This document shows, in pieces, positions 21,589 through 36,500 of a stretch of DNA of 64,000 bases (positions within the stretch are counted from its first letter, which is position 1; every line of letters starts with the position of its first letter). Source of the DNA: Tetranychus cinnabarinus (lineage: Eukaryota; Arthropoda; Arachnida; Trombidiformes; Tetranychidae); contig WHVY01000007.1 in NCBI GenBank assembly GCA_022266195.1, forward strand, positions 1,550,001 through 1,614,000. Reading direction: 5' to 3'. Under the pieces are notes generated by a model. The model was not told the origin of the DNA, did no database searches, and worked only from the letters and a program-made list of their open reading frames with translations. Made by a program: the position numbers and the translations under genes.

Positions 21589-24500
21589 AAATTTTCATAA
21601 TAACGTCCATCCGAACCACAAACTGTTTCAGTTTTTCCTTTACTTTGTCTTATCATGGTTGAACAATTGAATTTGCATTCACAGTAAGGGCGACCTCTGT
21701 TATTGAATTCACAGACTCCTCCGAAATTACATTTCAACCTTTGACAGGGATTTTTAGAATCTCTGGATGCCACTGATGTTGAGTGGTGTTCAACAGCATC
21801 TGAATCTCTAGATTTGAAATCTTTGTGTTCATTTTGATGGCGATGATGATGAGGTTGAGTTAGATGCTCTGACTTTGTCTGATGATTCTTGGGAGATTCA
21901 TTGTTATCAGAGCTATTATCATCTGAGCTTGTTGGTTCATCTTCAGTTTCCTCGCACTGGCCATAAAATAATGACCTTAAATCCATGTCATTGAGACAAG
22001 CATTTTTCCTCATTTCACATTCATTCGGATAAGTGTTTCCATCGTTAGCACAAATTGGTTCATAAACTGGATCAGAACATGAAGTGGGGCAAACGCATCG
22101 TCCATTTTCACATTGAGCACCATTTTTGCAGACAATCTTTTGGCATGAATCTGTTACAGAAAACATTGAAATCAATAAGATTAAATCGTTAAGATTATTG
22201 CAGAGTTACAGATTGATGACATTTCCATGTAAAATTTCCCTTCCAACCTTCATTTGAGATTATTGGAAATGATATTTACTTAAGTAGATTAATGGAAGTA
22301 TTAACTAACAAGTAATGTAAGTAGATTAAAATTATGGAAATGTCTTCAATCTAAACTTGAACCAATTAAATATACCGCAAGGTCCTAAATGAGCGATTGT
22401 AATATCAGTTTGGGCCAAACAAGATCGAACTCGTAATTCACATTCATTATCGTAAGTAACTCCATTTGAACCACAAATTGGAGCATCGAGTCGTAAGCAA
22501 ACTTGTGGACAAACGCATTCGTAAATACCATAAATATTAGCTTCACAAATAGCATAATATTTGCATTTTAATTTATCGCAGCTTCCTGAAAATAAAATAA
22601 AAACAATTGCAATTAAAATCAGATCATCAAATTAAAAGTCAATATTGAAGTCGCATGCCAGTTATCATTACATTAAAAATAATTCAAAAGGTAAGAAAAT
22701 TTTTTCTGGTATCTGCAAAAGCGAAAAGCTGGTAAAGCTTTTTAGTCAATTTTACCAGTTTATAAGGTCAGTTATAAACTCCCAACTCTAATCTGATCAG
22801 AAAATCGTCAAATAAAACTAAGGGGCGATCAATGAAAATGGCACCAAATAGAAATGTAAAGGGTGTTGCGTTTAATAAGGTGCAATTATCAGTTACCAAA
22901 ATGAAGATAAAAAGATTAACAATGTAAGATGTCTTGATCTTTACCTTTGTCCATCTTCTTATCTACATTTGGCTAACTGATAATTGCACCTTATTAAACG
23001 CAACACCCTTTAATATCTATGTGATCATTTGGTTTATTTCACTATAACTATTATTTTGGTTTGATTAGTTTTGATTTAACTATCAATGATAGATTAAGGT
23101 TTACATTCAACATTCAGTGAACGCTCGAAGTAAGTCTCATAAAATTACCAGTTTTCAATTTTCGCCAGTTTATAAGTCTAGCTCGTAGTTCGACTTTAAT
23201 CTGGTCAGAAAATTGTCGGATTAAACTATTTCATTTTCCATTAAAAATCTTAAAGTCAGATCGACTAAACTAAATAAGTTATCAATACTTGGTAAATTTT
23301 GTCACGATTGTCAAAGATGATTGATTACAGTTTTCTTCGACAATTAATCTTGGAAATTAACATAATCGTTGACAAGTATTTTCCCTTAAAATTATTCCCC
23401 AATTATGAGCAAGTTTTTTCCCTTCTTTATTGTAAAGGTTATTTCCAAAACAAAATTGAACTTTGTCATTATCGTTTGATTATTTGTAAAAATAAATGAT
23501 TCTGAGAAAAATGAACACTCATCAAATGGCTCATGTTTTGAAATTACAAGATAAATTGTAATGAAACAATTGAAATCATTTACCAGACTTCACAGATTCA
23601 TCTGTTAAACAATGGCATTGAGAGCAAGAACCAAAAACTGTGGAAGTGCAAAGAAACATTTAATCAAAAAAATCAAATCAATGGAAATAATTAATAAAAT
23701 ATAAGCTCTAAATTGAAAGTGAAAATGTATTTGACTTCGATTAATTGATTTTAATTCTCTGATTGATTTCCAAGAAAAAAATTCAGTTTCAAAAAAGGTT
23801 GAAATGGATGATCTCAAATTTATGTGACTTCATAACACAATGATATAATAATCAGTGATAACCATGAAATGTAAACACAACGAATGGTTAATCTCCCGAG
23901 GAGGAGAGTCTAGATGATTATTGATAAATTGTGATTATTTAAATGAGAGACAAGTCATTAATTGTATTGCTTTGGAATTAGTTGAAGCATCAGTAAAAAC
24001 AAAATGAACTCAAAAATCCTGTTAGCTTTTGTTTTGGCTGTCAACATTTGTGTCATCATTGATGCTGCTCAAGGTATTTATGATTATTTTCTGGTTCTAC
24101 AGAATCAATTAATTGAAAATTGTGTTTGTGCTTTCAGTGTACAGCTATGAAGTGATTGTTAAAACGGCCGATAAAAAATTCAGCAGTCATGATGGTAAAA
24201 TCAAAATTTCAGTTCTCAGCTCTGATAGCGTAAAGACTTCACAAGAAGCGTTTGTATTGACTCCAACGTAAGCTCATTTTATTTAATATCTCGACGCATT
24301 GCTAATAATTTTGCATGATTTTTCCTGTAGTGATGTTAAAATTAAGCAGGACAAGACTTATACTGCGACAATTTCATCGGTTGCTCCATTAAACAACATT
24401 ACATGTGTTTACCTTCGATGGAGTCTGGCCTCACCATACAATCCAGTCTACGCAGTTAAGAAACCAGTTATCTACTTTGATCCCATTATTGTTAGCAACT

Positions 24501-27500
24501 CTGTTGTTGATCCGGATACACAGTGAGTATCAACATATCAATTGATTGAAGATTATTTATCTGATTGGATTTTGATTGTTCAAGAAATTACCATTTGTGT
24601 TACACGTTGTAAAAGGCTGAATTTCAGTTGGAATATTCTTGTTCATTGTTTTGTTATCGCAAATTGTATATCATAATTAATTGTTAATTTTTTCCTCTTT
24701 TAAGGATTTCTGTATCTGCAAGTCGTAAGTTTTGTCCAGCAACTATTCCAATTGCAATCAAACATGCGGATGGAGCTTCTTTCGATGCTTGTACCTGAAC
24801 AAGGCCATGAAAGTTTGAAACGAAATCTCAGATAACTTTGTAACTATTTTCTAGCAATAAAATTGTATTGGCCTAAATGTAAAGTTGTTTCCAAATTATT
24901 GAATAATTATTGATTTCTAGTTTTCAGAATATTCAACCAGACAAGTTTTCTGGTTCAACCTTCTGATAATAGACTGATTATCTCGCTGATTAGCTCACGT
25001 TTTAACCGATAATGATAAGTGTTAATGATCAGAAAAATCATGTGAAGTGTTCGATAAAAGATGGCGTAACCAAGTTCAACAAAGGTTGTTTCAAATAAAG
25101 TTTCAGTTTGACAGAATCTGTTGAACATTGCTTGTTGAATCACTAGATGGATAGACACAAGACTTTTAGTTACAAGAAACAAAGGTAAACTCATTCAGGC
25201 TTCGATTTCATTAATGAAGACAACAGCGACGACGATTTCATTATATTTTCAAAATATCGCTGAATTTACTTACTACAAGGTCCTTTGTGTGAAATGTAAA
25301 TTGCTTTTTGATCTTGACATGACGCTTTATGAAGTTCACATTCATTTGCATAACTGACTCCATTGGATCCACAAACGGGTTCATTTTCATCTGGACATTG
25401 GCGGCATTGACAAACACTTTTCAATTGATTGTCAAACTCTTTTGTTTGAACACAAACTCCACCAAAATGACAATTGTCTGGTGAACATGAGACCAAAGCA
25501 TTTGATGTTGATCGATTAGATTGAAGTCCACTGATTGATAAACCATTGGTCAAACCGTTGATAACTGGTGAAACTTGTTGATAATTTTCACATGGACCAG
25601 AATATGAAACTGTCAGGTTAACCTTTTTAAGGCAAGAATCTCTTAATAAGTGACAAACAGAGTCGTATGTAATCCGGTTTGATCCACAAATTGGCTTATA
25701 AATTGCTTCACATTGTAAACAGGTACATTTAGCAGAACCAAATTTATCGACAATGCATTTACCATGAAAGTGACATTTTAATTTATGGCATGGATGATGA
25801 CCTGTTAAAGTATTGGAAGGAAAAGGTTAATCAATCAAGTTGAAATAAACGAAATAATCAGAAAATATATCAAATCAACAAATTCAATTCGGAAAAATCA
25901 ATATTCTGAAATGAGAAAAAAGTGGAAAATCAATATCAAAGTGAAAAACTAAAGCTAAACTGGTAATGAACCTTTAGTTAATTTAATTAGATAATCAAAA
26001 AATAACAATATTTTTCCTTACAATTTGCGAGTAAAAATGTTGTTCATGCAGTTGATCATAAATACTGATCTTTTGGATCAATAGACTAGACTAAGAGGTT
26101 GGATATTAGTGAAAAGGTAATGAATTAAGTCAACAAAATTGAAATAAAAATGAAACGTAAATGATAACTCAAAGTCAATTATACTGATTATTTGGCGCAG
26201 TTGAAAGTTTTTGTAGGTTAAATAAAGTTAGGTAAACGCCTCTAGATAAAGTTTAATATTTAGAAAGTGGAAACATGATATTATCAAGCTAATTTAGATT
26301 GTTAACATTCTTTAACCTATTAATATTATCATCATGCTCATCATCATTAAGATTCTCATATTTTATTCTCTCCGCCCGACAGAATCAGTTTATCTACAAG
26401 AATGGTGAAGAATCAACAGACATCATGTAAAGAAAAGACAAGATGAAACAAATCAGTTGCTATCAACAATGAAATAATGTCAAAATTGAAGTGGACATGA
26501 TGATAAAGAGCAAGATGATAGAAGCAATGGATTGGAATGAAATATAAGCATAAAGAGTCATCATCATCATCTTTTCCTGCATCAAATTGTGTAAACAACA
26601 TGGAATAATCTGAGGGAAGGAGAAGAAAAAATGATGATGAGAAAGAAGGAGAAAGATGAATAGACTTGAAGACAAGAGAAGTTATCCAATGAACCGTGTG
26701 ATGATTGAGATGATCTTTACCTTGAATACAATTTGATGAGGGCGAAGGTTTTATATCAATCTTTTTTACACATGATTCTCTGAAAAGTGAACATTCACTT
26801 TTGTATAAATTACCATCTGATCCACAGATAAGAGTTTCATTGATCAAAGGATAGGTTGAGAGGGTCATGGTTGCAACAGTGGTAGTGCTGGTGGTGGTGG
26901 TGATTGAAGAAGGCTCCTCTTGATTATGATAAAGGTGGTTATTATTTGGACCATTATTATCCTTTTCCCCAGTAAGACCATCATTATTATGGTGATCAGC
27001 TAAATCCATGGTTGAACAGGTTGAATAGTTGCATGTACAAAACGGTTTCCTTTCAATATCCAATTGACAAATTTCATCTGATGGGCACATCATGGTTGAA
27101 CAGGGATCTATCCAAAGAAAATAAATAAACATGGTTAGATACAGTAAATAAATAAATGTCCATTGTAAAGGAGGCAAAGAAAGATGAAGGGTGAAAAAAA
27201 TAAGGTTAAAAAGGAACACCAAAATGACCAAAAGCAAATAATAACAAATTGAAAAAAGATGTAATAGAGTTAAAAGTGTATGAAATAGAAGCCTAAACGG
27301 CTGATTGACTAGCTGTTAGCCGGTTCTTATTACGTCTTATGCTTTTCATGCTGTCCCAACCCATTTATGCTTTTTCTGCTCTTTTGTTGCCAAATCAATT
27401 TATTTATTTATCTATTTATCTATTTATTTATTATAATAACTGTGATATGTTAAATTGTTGTATATTTATTTGACCATTGTGTTTGGTTTTCACAAAAGAC

Positions 27501-30500
27501 TCTTGTAAAGTTCAGTTATTTCACTCTTTTTAATCTGGTTCAAGAAAAATGTTGAAATTCATTGTGTAAGCCTTTTTTTTACATTGCCATTTGCCTATCA
27601 ACGGAAAGCATATTCATTTGACCATCTGATTATAACCTTTTCATTATTATTATCATTCCAACGGTAATAAGATTGTTACTTCTGACTAATCTTTTGAAAA
27701 TGTTCATTTTAACCTTCATGGTGATTATCAAGCCAAGTGGAAAAATGATAATCCAGAATGTATCTCATATTATCCAACCGTAATTCATTGGATTTCATCA
27801 TCGAGAGAATGATGATGATTCTTTTCTATCACTAATTTCTCTCTTTCTCTCATTTCTTTTCATGACCTTTTTTCTTTCCTCTATTTCTTTCCCTCTCTTC
27901 TCTCTACATGTTTTTTCGACTTTTTTACCTGATATTGGCGATTATCTTCAGTCCTGTTGATGAGTAAATCTCAGTAGTTTCATCGTTTTACCCTAAACTT
28001 GAAGCTATTTCCTATCCTGGTCAATAATAATCACCAATTGGATCATCTGAATGTGGTAAACAAATCTAACATGAAAACAATTCCATGATATCTTTTCCCT
28101 TTATCTTGTTAACATGGGTAAAAATGGATCAACATGGTGATGCTACAATTGAAGGATTATCCTTTTAGGATGTAAGAAAAAGGCTAAAGATGTAGCCAAC
28201 AGAAACAGGCTGAGGACAAGAAAAGCAAGATAAAAGGCGACAAAATTGATAAAATATAATGGTTTTATAATGGCAACTACCAGCAACCGGGAACCTCAAT
28301 AATACTTACCACATAAGCCAAAATATTTGACAGAAATGAGCTTTTTTTGAAGGCAAGAAATCTTTTTGAGCTGACAAAGATTCTCATAATCTCTGCCATC
28401 AATTCCGCAAACAGGCTCATTGGTTAGAGCAAGAGATTCACTTTGTGAATGAGGATATTTTTCATGTAACCATGTAACTACATCAGGATAATCAAGACAT
28501 TTCTCTGGACATCGGCACTCACTTCCAAGTCCACCTTTCAATTGTATACAATGGGCACCAAATTTACAATCAGATTCAACGCATTTACTATGAATTTCAT
28601 CTACAACAAGAAAGAAAATAAAGATAAAGCAAGTGAAATATCAATAATCAAATTAAGCAAATTCAACAGCCATATCGCTGGTTGAAATATATACACAATT
28701 TGGCTCAACACAATCAACCCCATTAATTCAAGAGGAAACGTCAAAATTTGCTTTACAATACAAAGATGATCATAACTTGATTACTATTGAACTTTCAACT
28801 CCTTGGTTTCGTTTTTATCTAAATTAATCTTATGATTGATGATTACCTTTACAACGATTTACTTTCACCATAATCATCATCATCATCATCATACCCATTC
28901 TTGAATGTTTGATAATGTTTAACACAACCAAATGAATGGTAAAAACCAGTTATTCAGACAAGAATAGACAAAAAAAATGTTCATCCCTCTCTGATAAAAA
29001 TTTATCCTAATAACAATAGGAATGAACAAAAAAACTAATAGTGATATCATTAAAAAAAACAGGAGAAAATGTTATTCTCCTAATATTAATAACAATGATA
29101 GTAATAAAATAGAGAATGTGTTCAAACATGAAATTCAATGAAACCAGGGAAGGAAAAAAATTGGAAATGGAATAAAATGAAAAAATGCTGAAACATTATC
29201 ATCAAATTGTGACTGAAAAATGTACAATTTTCATCAATAATATTCAATATTTTTGTGCCATTTCCAATGGAATTGTCAAGTTTATTTTCAAAGTTTGATT
29301 AACTTTACAGCAATCAACAATTAGCCTAGTTATTGAGCAAAAAGTTTACCACAAAAATCAAAGTTTGTCTCATTTTACTTCTAATCGAGATGATCAATCA
29401 TCTTGAACTATTATCGATTTGATTGTAGGCCATTTTGAAGTTCATTTCACGTTCCTAAAATCCCTTTAATCAGATAGAATGTGAATTTTGTTGAAAATAT
29501 TAGTTGCAATGAATATTGATGTTTAATGAATAGATTAGCAGCAAAATTAGCTAAAAATATCATGTTTTAAACCCTTTGCTTCTTGTTTAACCCAAAAAAT
29601 TTGACTTTAAGTTTCAAGTTTTGGTTAAAAATTGTTTCCAACATTATGATGATTATTAATAGGATAAGGTGTTGAAAGGTTTTTTGAAAGATGATGATGA
29701 TGTTGAGATGAAAGTGGAAAGATAAAACTTAACAAAGCTCAATGGAATCTCATTTTTCATGACATTAATGAGCATAGAAGAGGTTGACTATCATTCATTA
29801 AAATCACTGATTAGCTTAATCGATTTACCACTTTGAAAAATTAATGATGATTAAGTCGGAAGCAAATGGTTTAACAAACCCATAAAACAATTGATTAGAT
29901 CAAGGATAACAGTAAATTGCCTGCAAAAATCAATGTAAAGTCAGATTGAAACTTAATTATCACATTGGACACAAAATATTATTTAATATTTAGAAAAATA
30001 TTTTAACATTTTGATAAATTGCAATTTAAAATGGACCAAAATGGATGAATTACAAGCTGAAATGAAGCCATTTTTTGCCTTAAAATTTGAATATAAATAC
30101 AATTTGACTTGAAATTTTTGCTCATCCAAGGAGATGGCAATTCATCTGGATGATTCTTGAACATTTGACTGATTCTTACGGAATAAGAAATGTAATGAAA
30201 AGCAAACAAATTGAAATTGTTTAACATCAACAAAAAGGTAAATGTAAACATCCGAGAAAATGATTGATCAATGATAAATTGAAATGGAAAAAATGATTTC
30301 TTGGATTTACATGATTTTCAAAAGCAATCATAATCAATAGCAATGATATTGAAACAATGAAAGAGACGAGAATTCAATTTGAAAAGAATCTCGATTTTTA
30401 TGATTAAACTTGAAATGAAATTGTTGAGGATAACCAGAAAATCAAAGCTAATCATTGATTGAAAGTCAATTTACCAGTAAATTGTGTTCAATTTGCGAGT

Positions 30501-33500
30501 TTAAAAAAGCCTTTAAGGTAAGATAAACATGAGAATGACAAAGTTGAATTGAAACAACAATCAAATGATAATAAGATGATTTACAGTTTGTTTAGTAGAT
30601 GAACAATAGTTGAGTCAATTTAATCATCAATTCAATTATTTAATGTAACCATTTGATGGAAATGTTAAATATGTGAAAATGGAAGGCAATTGAAGTATAA
30701 AAAGAAGCGTAAAATTAAAGGTAAATCAATGAACCAGAAATGATTGTAAGGGATGAACAGAAATTTAGCTTTTCTCCTGACAAACATTCCCTGAATTTAC
30801 CTGTAAACAAAAGCTTATTTTGTTTAAAGATGTAACTAAGAGATGAAGTTGATGAATAAATTGATTGCTTGGACAGATTGAATAAGATTGACAGGTGATT
30901 TAGATTGATTCAGATGTTCCTTTTTTTACGCTCTTGTCTTTCATCTCATTTATACCAACAAAAATAACAATGAAACTATTGACACAATGAAAATATTATC
31001 ATGAAAGTGATAGAATTGGCGGAGAGAAGAAAACAGAACTGAAAATATCATCTCAACTCAATCAATACTTAACATGCTCATCTTGAGGTTCATCTTTTTT
31101 CCCTGACTTTACCCAAATCCTTTACAATCTTATCCCAAAGTAAACTCAATTCAGTTTTCCCTCAAAATTTGATAAACAATTGAAAAATGTTATTCTCAAT
31201 GTTTATCATTATTTGACAGTTTCAATAGTTTGTGAATATTAAACAGAAACTTGGATTGAAATCATTTCAAATGATTACTTTTTTTCAATTCAAGTTTACC
31301 TTTTCAACTTTTTCTGTCAATCATTTGGATAAAATTTAATTGTCAAGTTAATTTGAGATTAAACCAAACTGAATCTTTTAATTTTCACCTGAAATGTCAA
31401 GTTTTCATGATGAAATTAATTCCAATTTAGTCTAAACATTTGTTGTTAAACTCAATGTTGGAAACAAGTGAAGCTAAAGTAAAGCTCGAAATTAATATTT
31501 TTGTACTTTTAATTGCATGATTAATTGACAGTGCAATATGTAACTCAATTAATGTGACAATTGGAGCACAATTAAAGTGATTAACTCGGAAACTTTGAAT
31601 CCTATTAAAGGTAAAAATTTATTGTAAAAAATGAGTAAAGAATCTGACTGTGGATTCAATTACAATCAACTGTAATCAATCAACTCGTCACAATTAAGAT
31701 GTAAAACAGAAACGGAAAGTAAATTGAACAAAAAGCATTGTTACTGGAAATGTTACACCAATCACAATCAACATGAAATGTAATTTAATTATGGCCACAC
31801 TTGTAATCATTATTACGATTTACACTTCATTTCTCATTAAGGTTGAAAATTAGATTAAAATCGGGAAGATGATTTATACATAATCATATGATAATCAAAT
31901 GTTGCAAAAAGTGTTTTAACCAGAAAAATAAGTGTAACTCATTTAATGATAACTTTTGTTACGCTTTTGAAGGTTGAGAAAAATGTAAAGGTAAATTAGC
32001 ATAATAATTCATTTGATTAACCCAACCTGGAAATTCATTGTTATTCAGTTGAGAATCAATTAACAAGTCTTATCTCTTGAAAACATGATTCTACCGTTTT
32101 CGAGAGTCTAATCAATGAACATTTCAACCTGAAACTCAATTGTTTCATCGAACGTTATTTTGCCTGAAAATTTCATAATTAATTTCAATGCGAGCACAAT
32201 GATATCAATGGATAACAAGAATTGAAATTTTAACCATTTTCTTGATTTGCATTTTTATTGAAACTCAATTTCAAATGTATATCTTTGAATAGTTAAATAT
32301 TAATACTGTTTTGGTAGGGAAATGTGATCAGAGCGAGTTTACAATTTAAATTGTTTGACTTTGAATTACAATTTTGCAAATTGAAATGATCAGTTTACTA
32401 GACAATTTAAATGTTGATCTCGAGTTAAACATTCAATTTCAATTCCAGTACAAAATATCTTTTCAAGTTTTTATTAAATATTATAATTGCCTGTGAAATA
32501 AGCTAATTAGTTTTGAAGACACTAAATGATATAAGATTTAATTATAAATGAAATTAACTTTTCTTTTTGTCTTTAATGAAATTATTTCAATTAAAGAGTT
32601 AACTTTGACAATTACAATAACTAAATCAACTGATTGGTGAACTAATATTTGACTAGTTTTGGAATGAATTGTTTAAGCATTTCAATTGAAGAAGATTTTG
32701 AATGAATTTTGAATTCCGGTCATTCCGATTTCCAATTGATTTGTATTTTGAAACTGAATTATCATGATTACGTGAAGAAATAAAAAGATAAATAAGGTTG
32801 AATAACTTTGATTGAATTGATTTCAATTTCAGAAGTTGTTCTTGTTCTTGGAAAACAAAGTTTTTTTTTCTTATTTGATAACATTTGCTTTGCTTCTTCT
32901 TTTTCTTTCAGGGTTATTATTCATTCGCAATTTTGGCTTAAGAGGTTAACTCTGTCCATGAATTGGAGAAGAATCTCTGGTCATGATAAATTGAAAAATA
33001 TATGAATATAATATTCAAACTTTTATCTTGTTCTTTTCACACTTCAACTTGGAAACATTTTTTTTCTTCTTTCTCTCTCCTTTACAATCATTATCATGAT
33101 TATCAAAGTGAACTTTCAGTGATGCCTCATCTAAATTCAGATTCATCTTGTATATTGAAATGGAAAGGGAAAATGCATTTCAATATTTTTGTACGTTTCA
33201 AATGGTAAAATGAAAAATGAATAAGCAAAAGTTGTAAATGAATAAAGGTAAAGGTTAATGGAAAGGTACAAATTTGGACGCAATTTGCACGAATTTCAAT
33301 TTCAATCAAGTAAATTGTTCTAAAATTGATGTAAAAATTACTGAGAAACAGTTTATTAGTTGAATCTCATGAAACATTCAAGAAAGACACAGAAATTGGC
33401 TTTTCTGTTGAATAGTTAATGATATGTTTTGCTATTAAAGGTTACAAGCTGAGGCACGATCATGACTGATCGTAAATTTCTTTTAACCACCCGTGCTAAC

Positions 33501-36500
33501 CGTCTTTTCACGGTATTGTCCATTGCCCAATCCAACACATCTACCAAATCAACAAAATCAACAAAACCAAACAACATCACTTTTTAAAATAACTTTTCTC
33601 AACAAAATTGTCCACTAAATTGTCCATCACTTTAGAGTGGCTTTTTTCACACGCATTTTCAAACAATTTTTATATAAGATCATCCACTACCCAAATCCAC
33701 CAAATTTTTGACCACTTTGGTGATTAATAGTGGATGTGTTAGATGGTGTAAAAGTGGTCAACAAATAAATTAATTAAGGTGGTTAATTAAAAAAAATAAA
33801 AATGAAAATAATTTTCTCAAGAATCTGAGTTCTGGGTGGTAGATAATCTTATAAAAATTTGTTTGAAAATGTGGCGGAAAAAAGTGGTGGAAAAAGCCAC
33901 TCTAAAGTGGACAATTTTGTTGAGAAAAGTTTCTTTAAAAAGTGATGTTGTTTGATTTTGTTGATTTTGTTGATTTGGTAGATGTGTTGGATTGAGTGGT
34001 GGACAATATGGTAAACAATACGGTGAAAAACCGGTAAAAAAACTGGTGAAAAAAGCCGGTCACCTCTTTACTCTTTACTCAAATGACAAAGTTTTACATA
34101 AAATCCTGGTCCAACAATCAACCATCAACCTGAATAACAAAAAAGTTTTTCCCCCTCTCTCAATGTTATTGGATACGGATTCTACATTTTTTCCCCCATT
34201 CTCTATTTTTATGAATTTCTCAGAGGTCATGAGATTCTGAGGTTAGGTTTTCTATTTTTCGGCGTTGTAGTTGAATCAGGGCTGTCAGACTGTGTAATTA
34301 TTTTTCTTGAAACCCGCTCAGTTTAGCCACAATTTTGACGCAAAAATTTGATACTTTGACTTTATATATTGTATAGATAAGATTCAACTCGATTGTTGAA
34401 GCCTTTAATTGAATCGACTCTTCAATCAATAATATTGTTTCATTTCTGGTTAAACTTTGCTCAAAACTCGATAAAATGAAATAAATTATTAACTCAACTT
34501 GAAATGATTTTAATTGGTTCGATGTTAAGAAATTGTAAATCAATTTTACTTTGAATTCAAATCGTGAAAAATTGCTGGAAAAATCTAGTTTTTGGAACTT
34601 GAGAAAAGAGAAACTTTTCATGGTTAATATTCATGGTGTAAGTTTCAGGATCAATGACGATGATGCGGGATCATTTCATCCATTAAATAATGAAAATGAT
34701 GAGCAACCCTGATTCAGGAAATGATGAAAAAAGTGTTTCAATTTTTCGATTCTCATGAGATGGAAAGCATTTTTCATCATTTCCAGGTTATCGGTATAAC
34801 TTGAGGCTGGATGGAGTTGCACAAAATAGTTAATGATTAAGCTGATCAATCGGTTGTGTTTTGTTTCATTTTGTGATTTGATATAACATTGAATCAGAGG
34901 AATGAATGGGAATCATTTTGGTTCATCTTGACTTGTGTGGCTATTTTATGGGATTGTTGTTCAAGATGGACAAGTTTATTGAATGGTTAAACATGAAACA
35001 TCTTAATGGCAATAATATGATTATTGTTGATTTGAAATCAACTCTTGTTGAAAGTTGATTGTCTTTATATGTACATTATTATGTATTTTGTTTGCGTAAC
35101 TTGGAAAAATAAGTTTTCTGTTTTTTATCATTTTCATTCACTTTATCATCTTGAGATTCTTAGGCAAATCATGTTATCCTTTGGTATACATGCATATAAG
35201 TCTTTGTTAACTAAGTAAACAATCAGCTAATTAAGGATTTGGCCTTTGCTTTTTAACCTTTAGTTTCATCCTTAATACAACATTTTGCTTGAAAAAACAT
35301 CTTTGTTATACTTTGAGTTAAACAATAATGATAATCATAAGATGATCAAGATGAAGGTAAACTTTACTCCCTGTCATTGACTTGTAAACATCGCTTCCAT
35401 GATAAATATACAACTTGTATTTATGTACAATCAAGGGTTATTAAAAGTATAAACGAAAAAGTAAACTTGTTTAAACCCTTTTTCATTACAATTTAGTTTA
35501 TCTCGCTTTAAGAATCAACCTAATCAAGTAAATTGTTGTTCAGATAAACACATGTTGAGAGTAAACTTGAAATGTGAACAATGTTTAAAAACACACTTCT
35601 TTAGGTTTGTTGTGTCTTGGATTTTATGCATTGTTAGCTTCACTGATTGTGTCTGTAGTTTGGGTTTGATTGTTTCTTCTCTATTAGGTGTCAATTAATA
35701 GTTTATGTATAAAATGTGTTAATTGTACTTACGACAGTTTCCTTCGTGTTTAACGTAAATAGTTTGCTGTAATTTGCATGAGCTTAATTGAAGGTGACAT
35801 GAACTGGGATAAGTAACATTGTCATTGCCACAAACATAATGATGGACGTTGGGATTACATTGGTGAGTACAACGACAATATGGCTCTAATCCGTCTTCAT
35901 CAAGGACACAATCAGCACCAAATGAGCAACCAATGGTAAGACAATTATCTAGTCAAAGTAAAAGACGTAAATTAATTAAAAATAATTAATAACAAATTAA
36001 GGTTTAAACAAAAGGTTAAATCTAAAGTCATCAGCGCCACCTTAACAAATTAAACGGGACTGAAAACGGGATTGAAATGCTTTTTAACTATCCTAGATGG
36101 CAGTGATGTTAAGAAGCTTGTTTTGTTTTAATTTCAAGTGCTTTTTTAATTAATTGTAATCAACTAATTTCTCCTTAACTTATGGCCCAACAACATTTAA
36201 ATCAAATTTGTTTCTTCAAATGTTTGTATATTTTATCTTGTGCTTAACCGATAAAAGTTCTCATCTGGATCTCAAATATAACGGTTGTTACTGACTCTAT
36301 TAATTGATCAAGATACTCAAGCAACTCTTATTTAAGCTGCTTATGATTGACTTTGTAATTTTGCTTAATTTATTGATATTATTGTTTATTTCCAGTTGAT
36401 TTTATTTCTTCAAATGTTAGACTGTCGATCTCATGTGTTATTATATCTCAGACGCTATTCATATCTTTGGGTGAAATTCATATTAGACTGAAAGCCATTG

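Larger units (their letters stand above)
28601..35732 (-). other. 7.1 kb intron of the agrin-like gene
   Basis: AT-rich, with no extra Kazal-like exon that I could find on minus (no cysteine-rich frame between phase-1 splice sites). It contains the CAT repeat at 28873-28892 and the foldback element at 33486-34055. Short frames at 30003-30251, 33002-33309 and 34298-34621 are compositional. Confidence 0.6.

Noticed and set aside
26413..27237. 274-residue minus-strand frame read as one protein
   Set aside because: Only 26721-27107 is exon (bounded by AG and GT, phase 1). The hydrophobic ends are intron read-through.
33992..34240. 82-residue frame starting MSGGQYGKQYGEK
   Set aside because: It begins inside the right arm of the foldback element and reads through its ACCGG repeats. 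Not a gene.
34298..34621. 107-residue minus frame
   Set aside because: Phe/Leu/Lys/Ser-rich, typical of AT-rich DNA; lies in an intron and shows no motif or splice sites.
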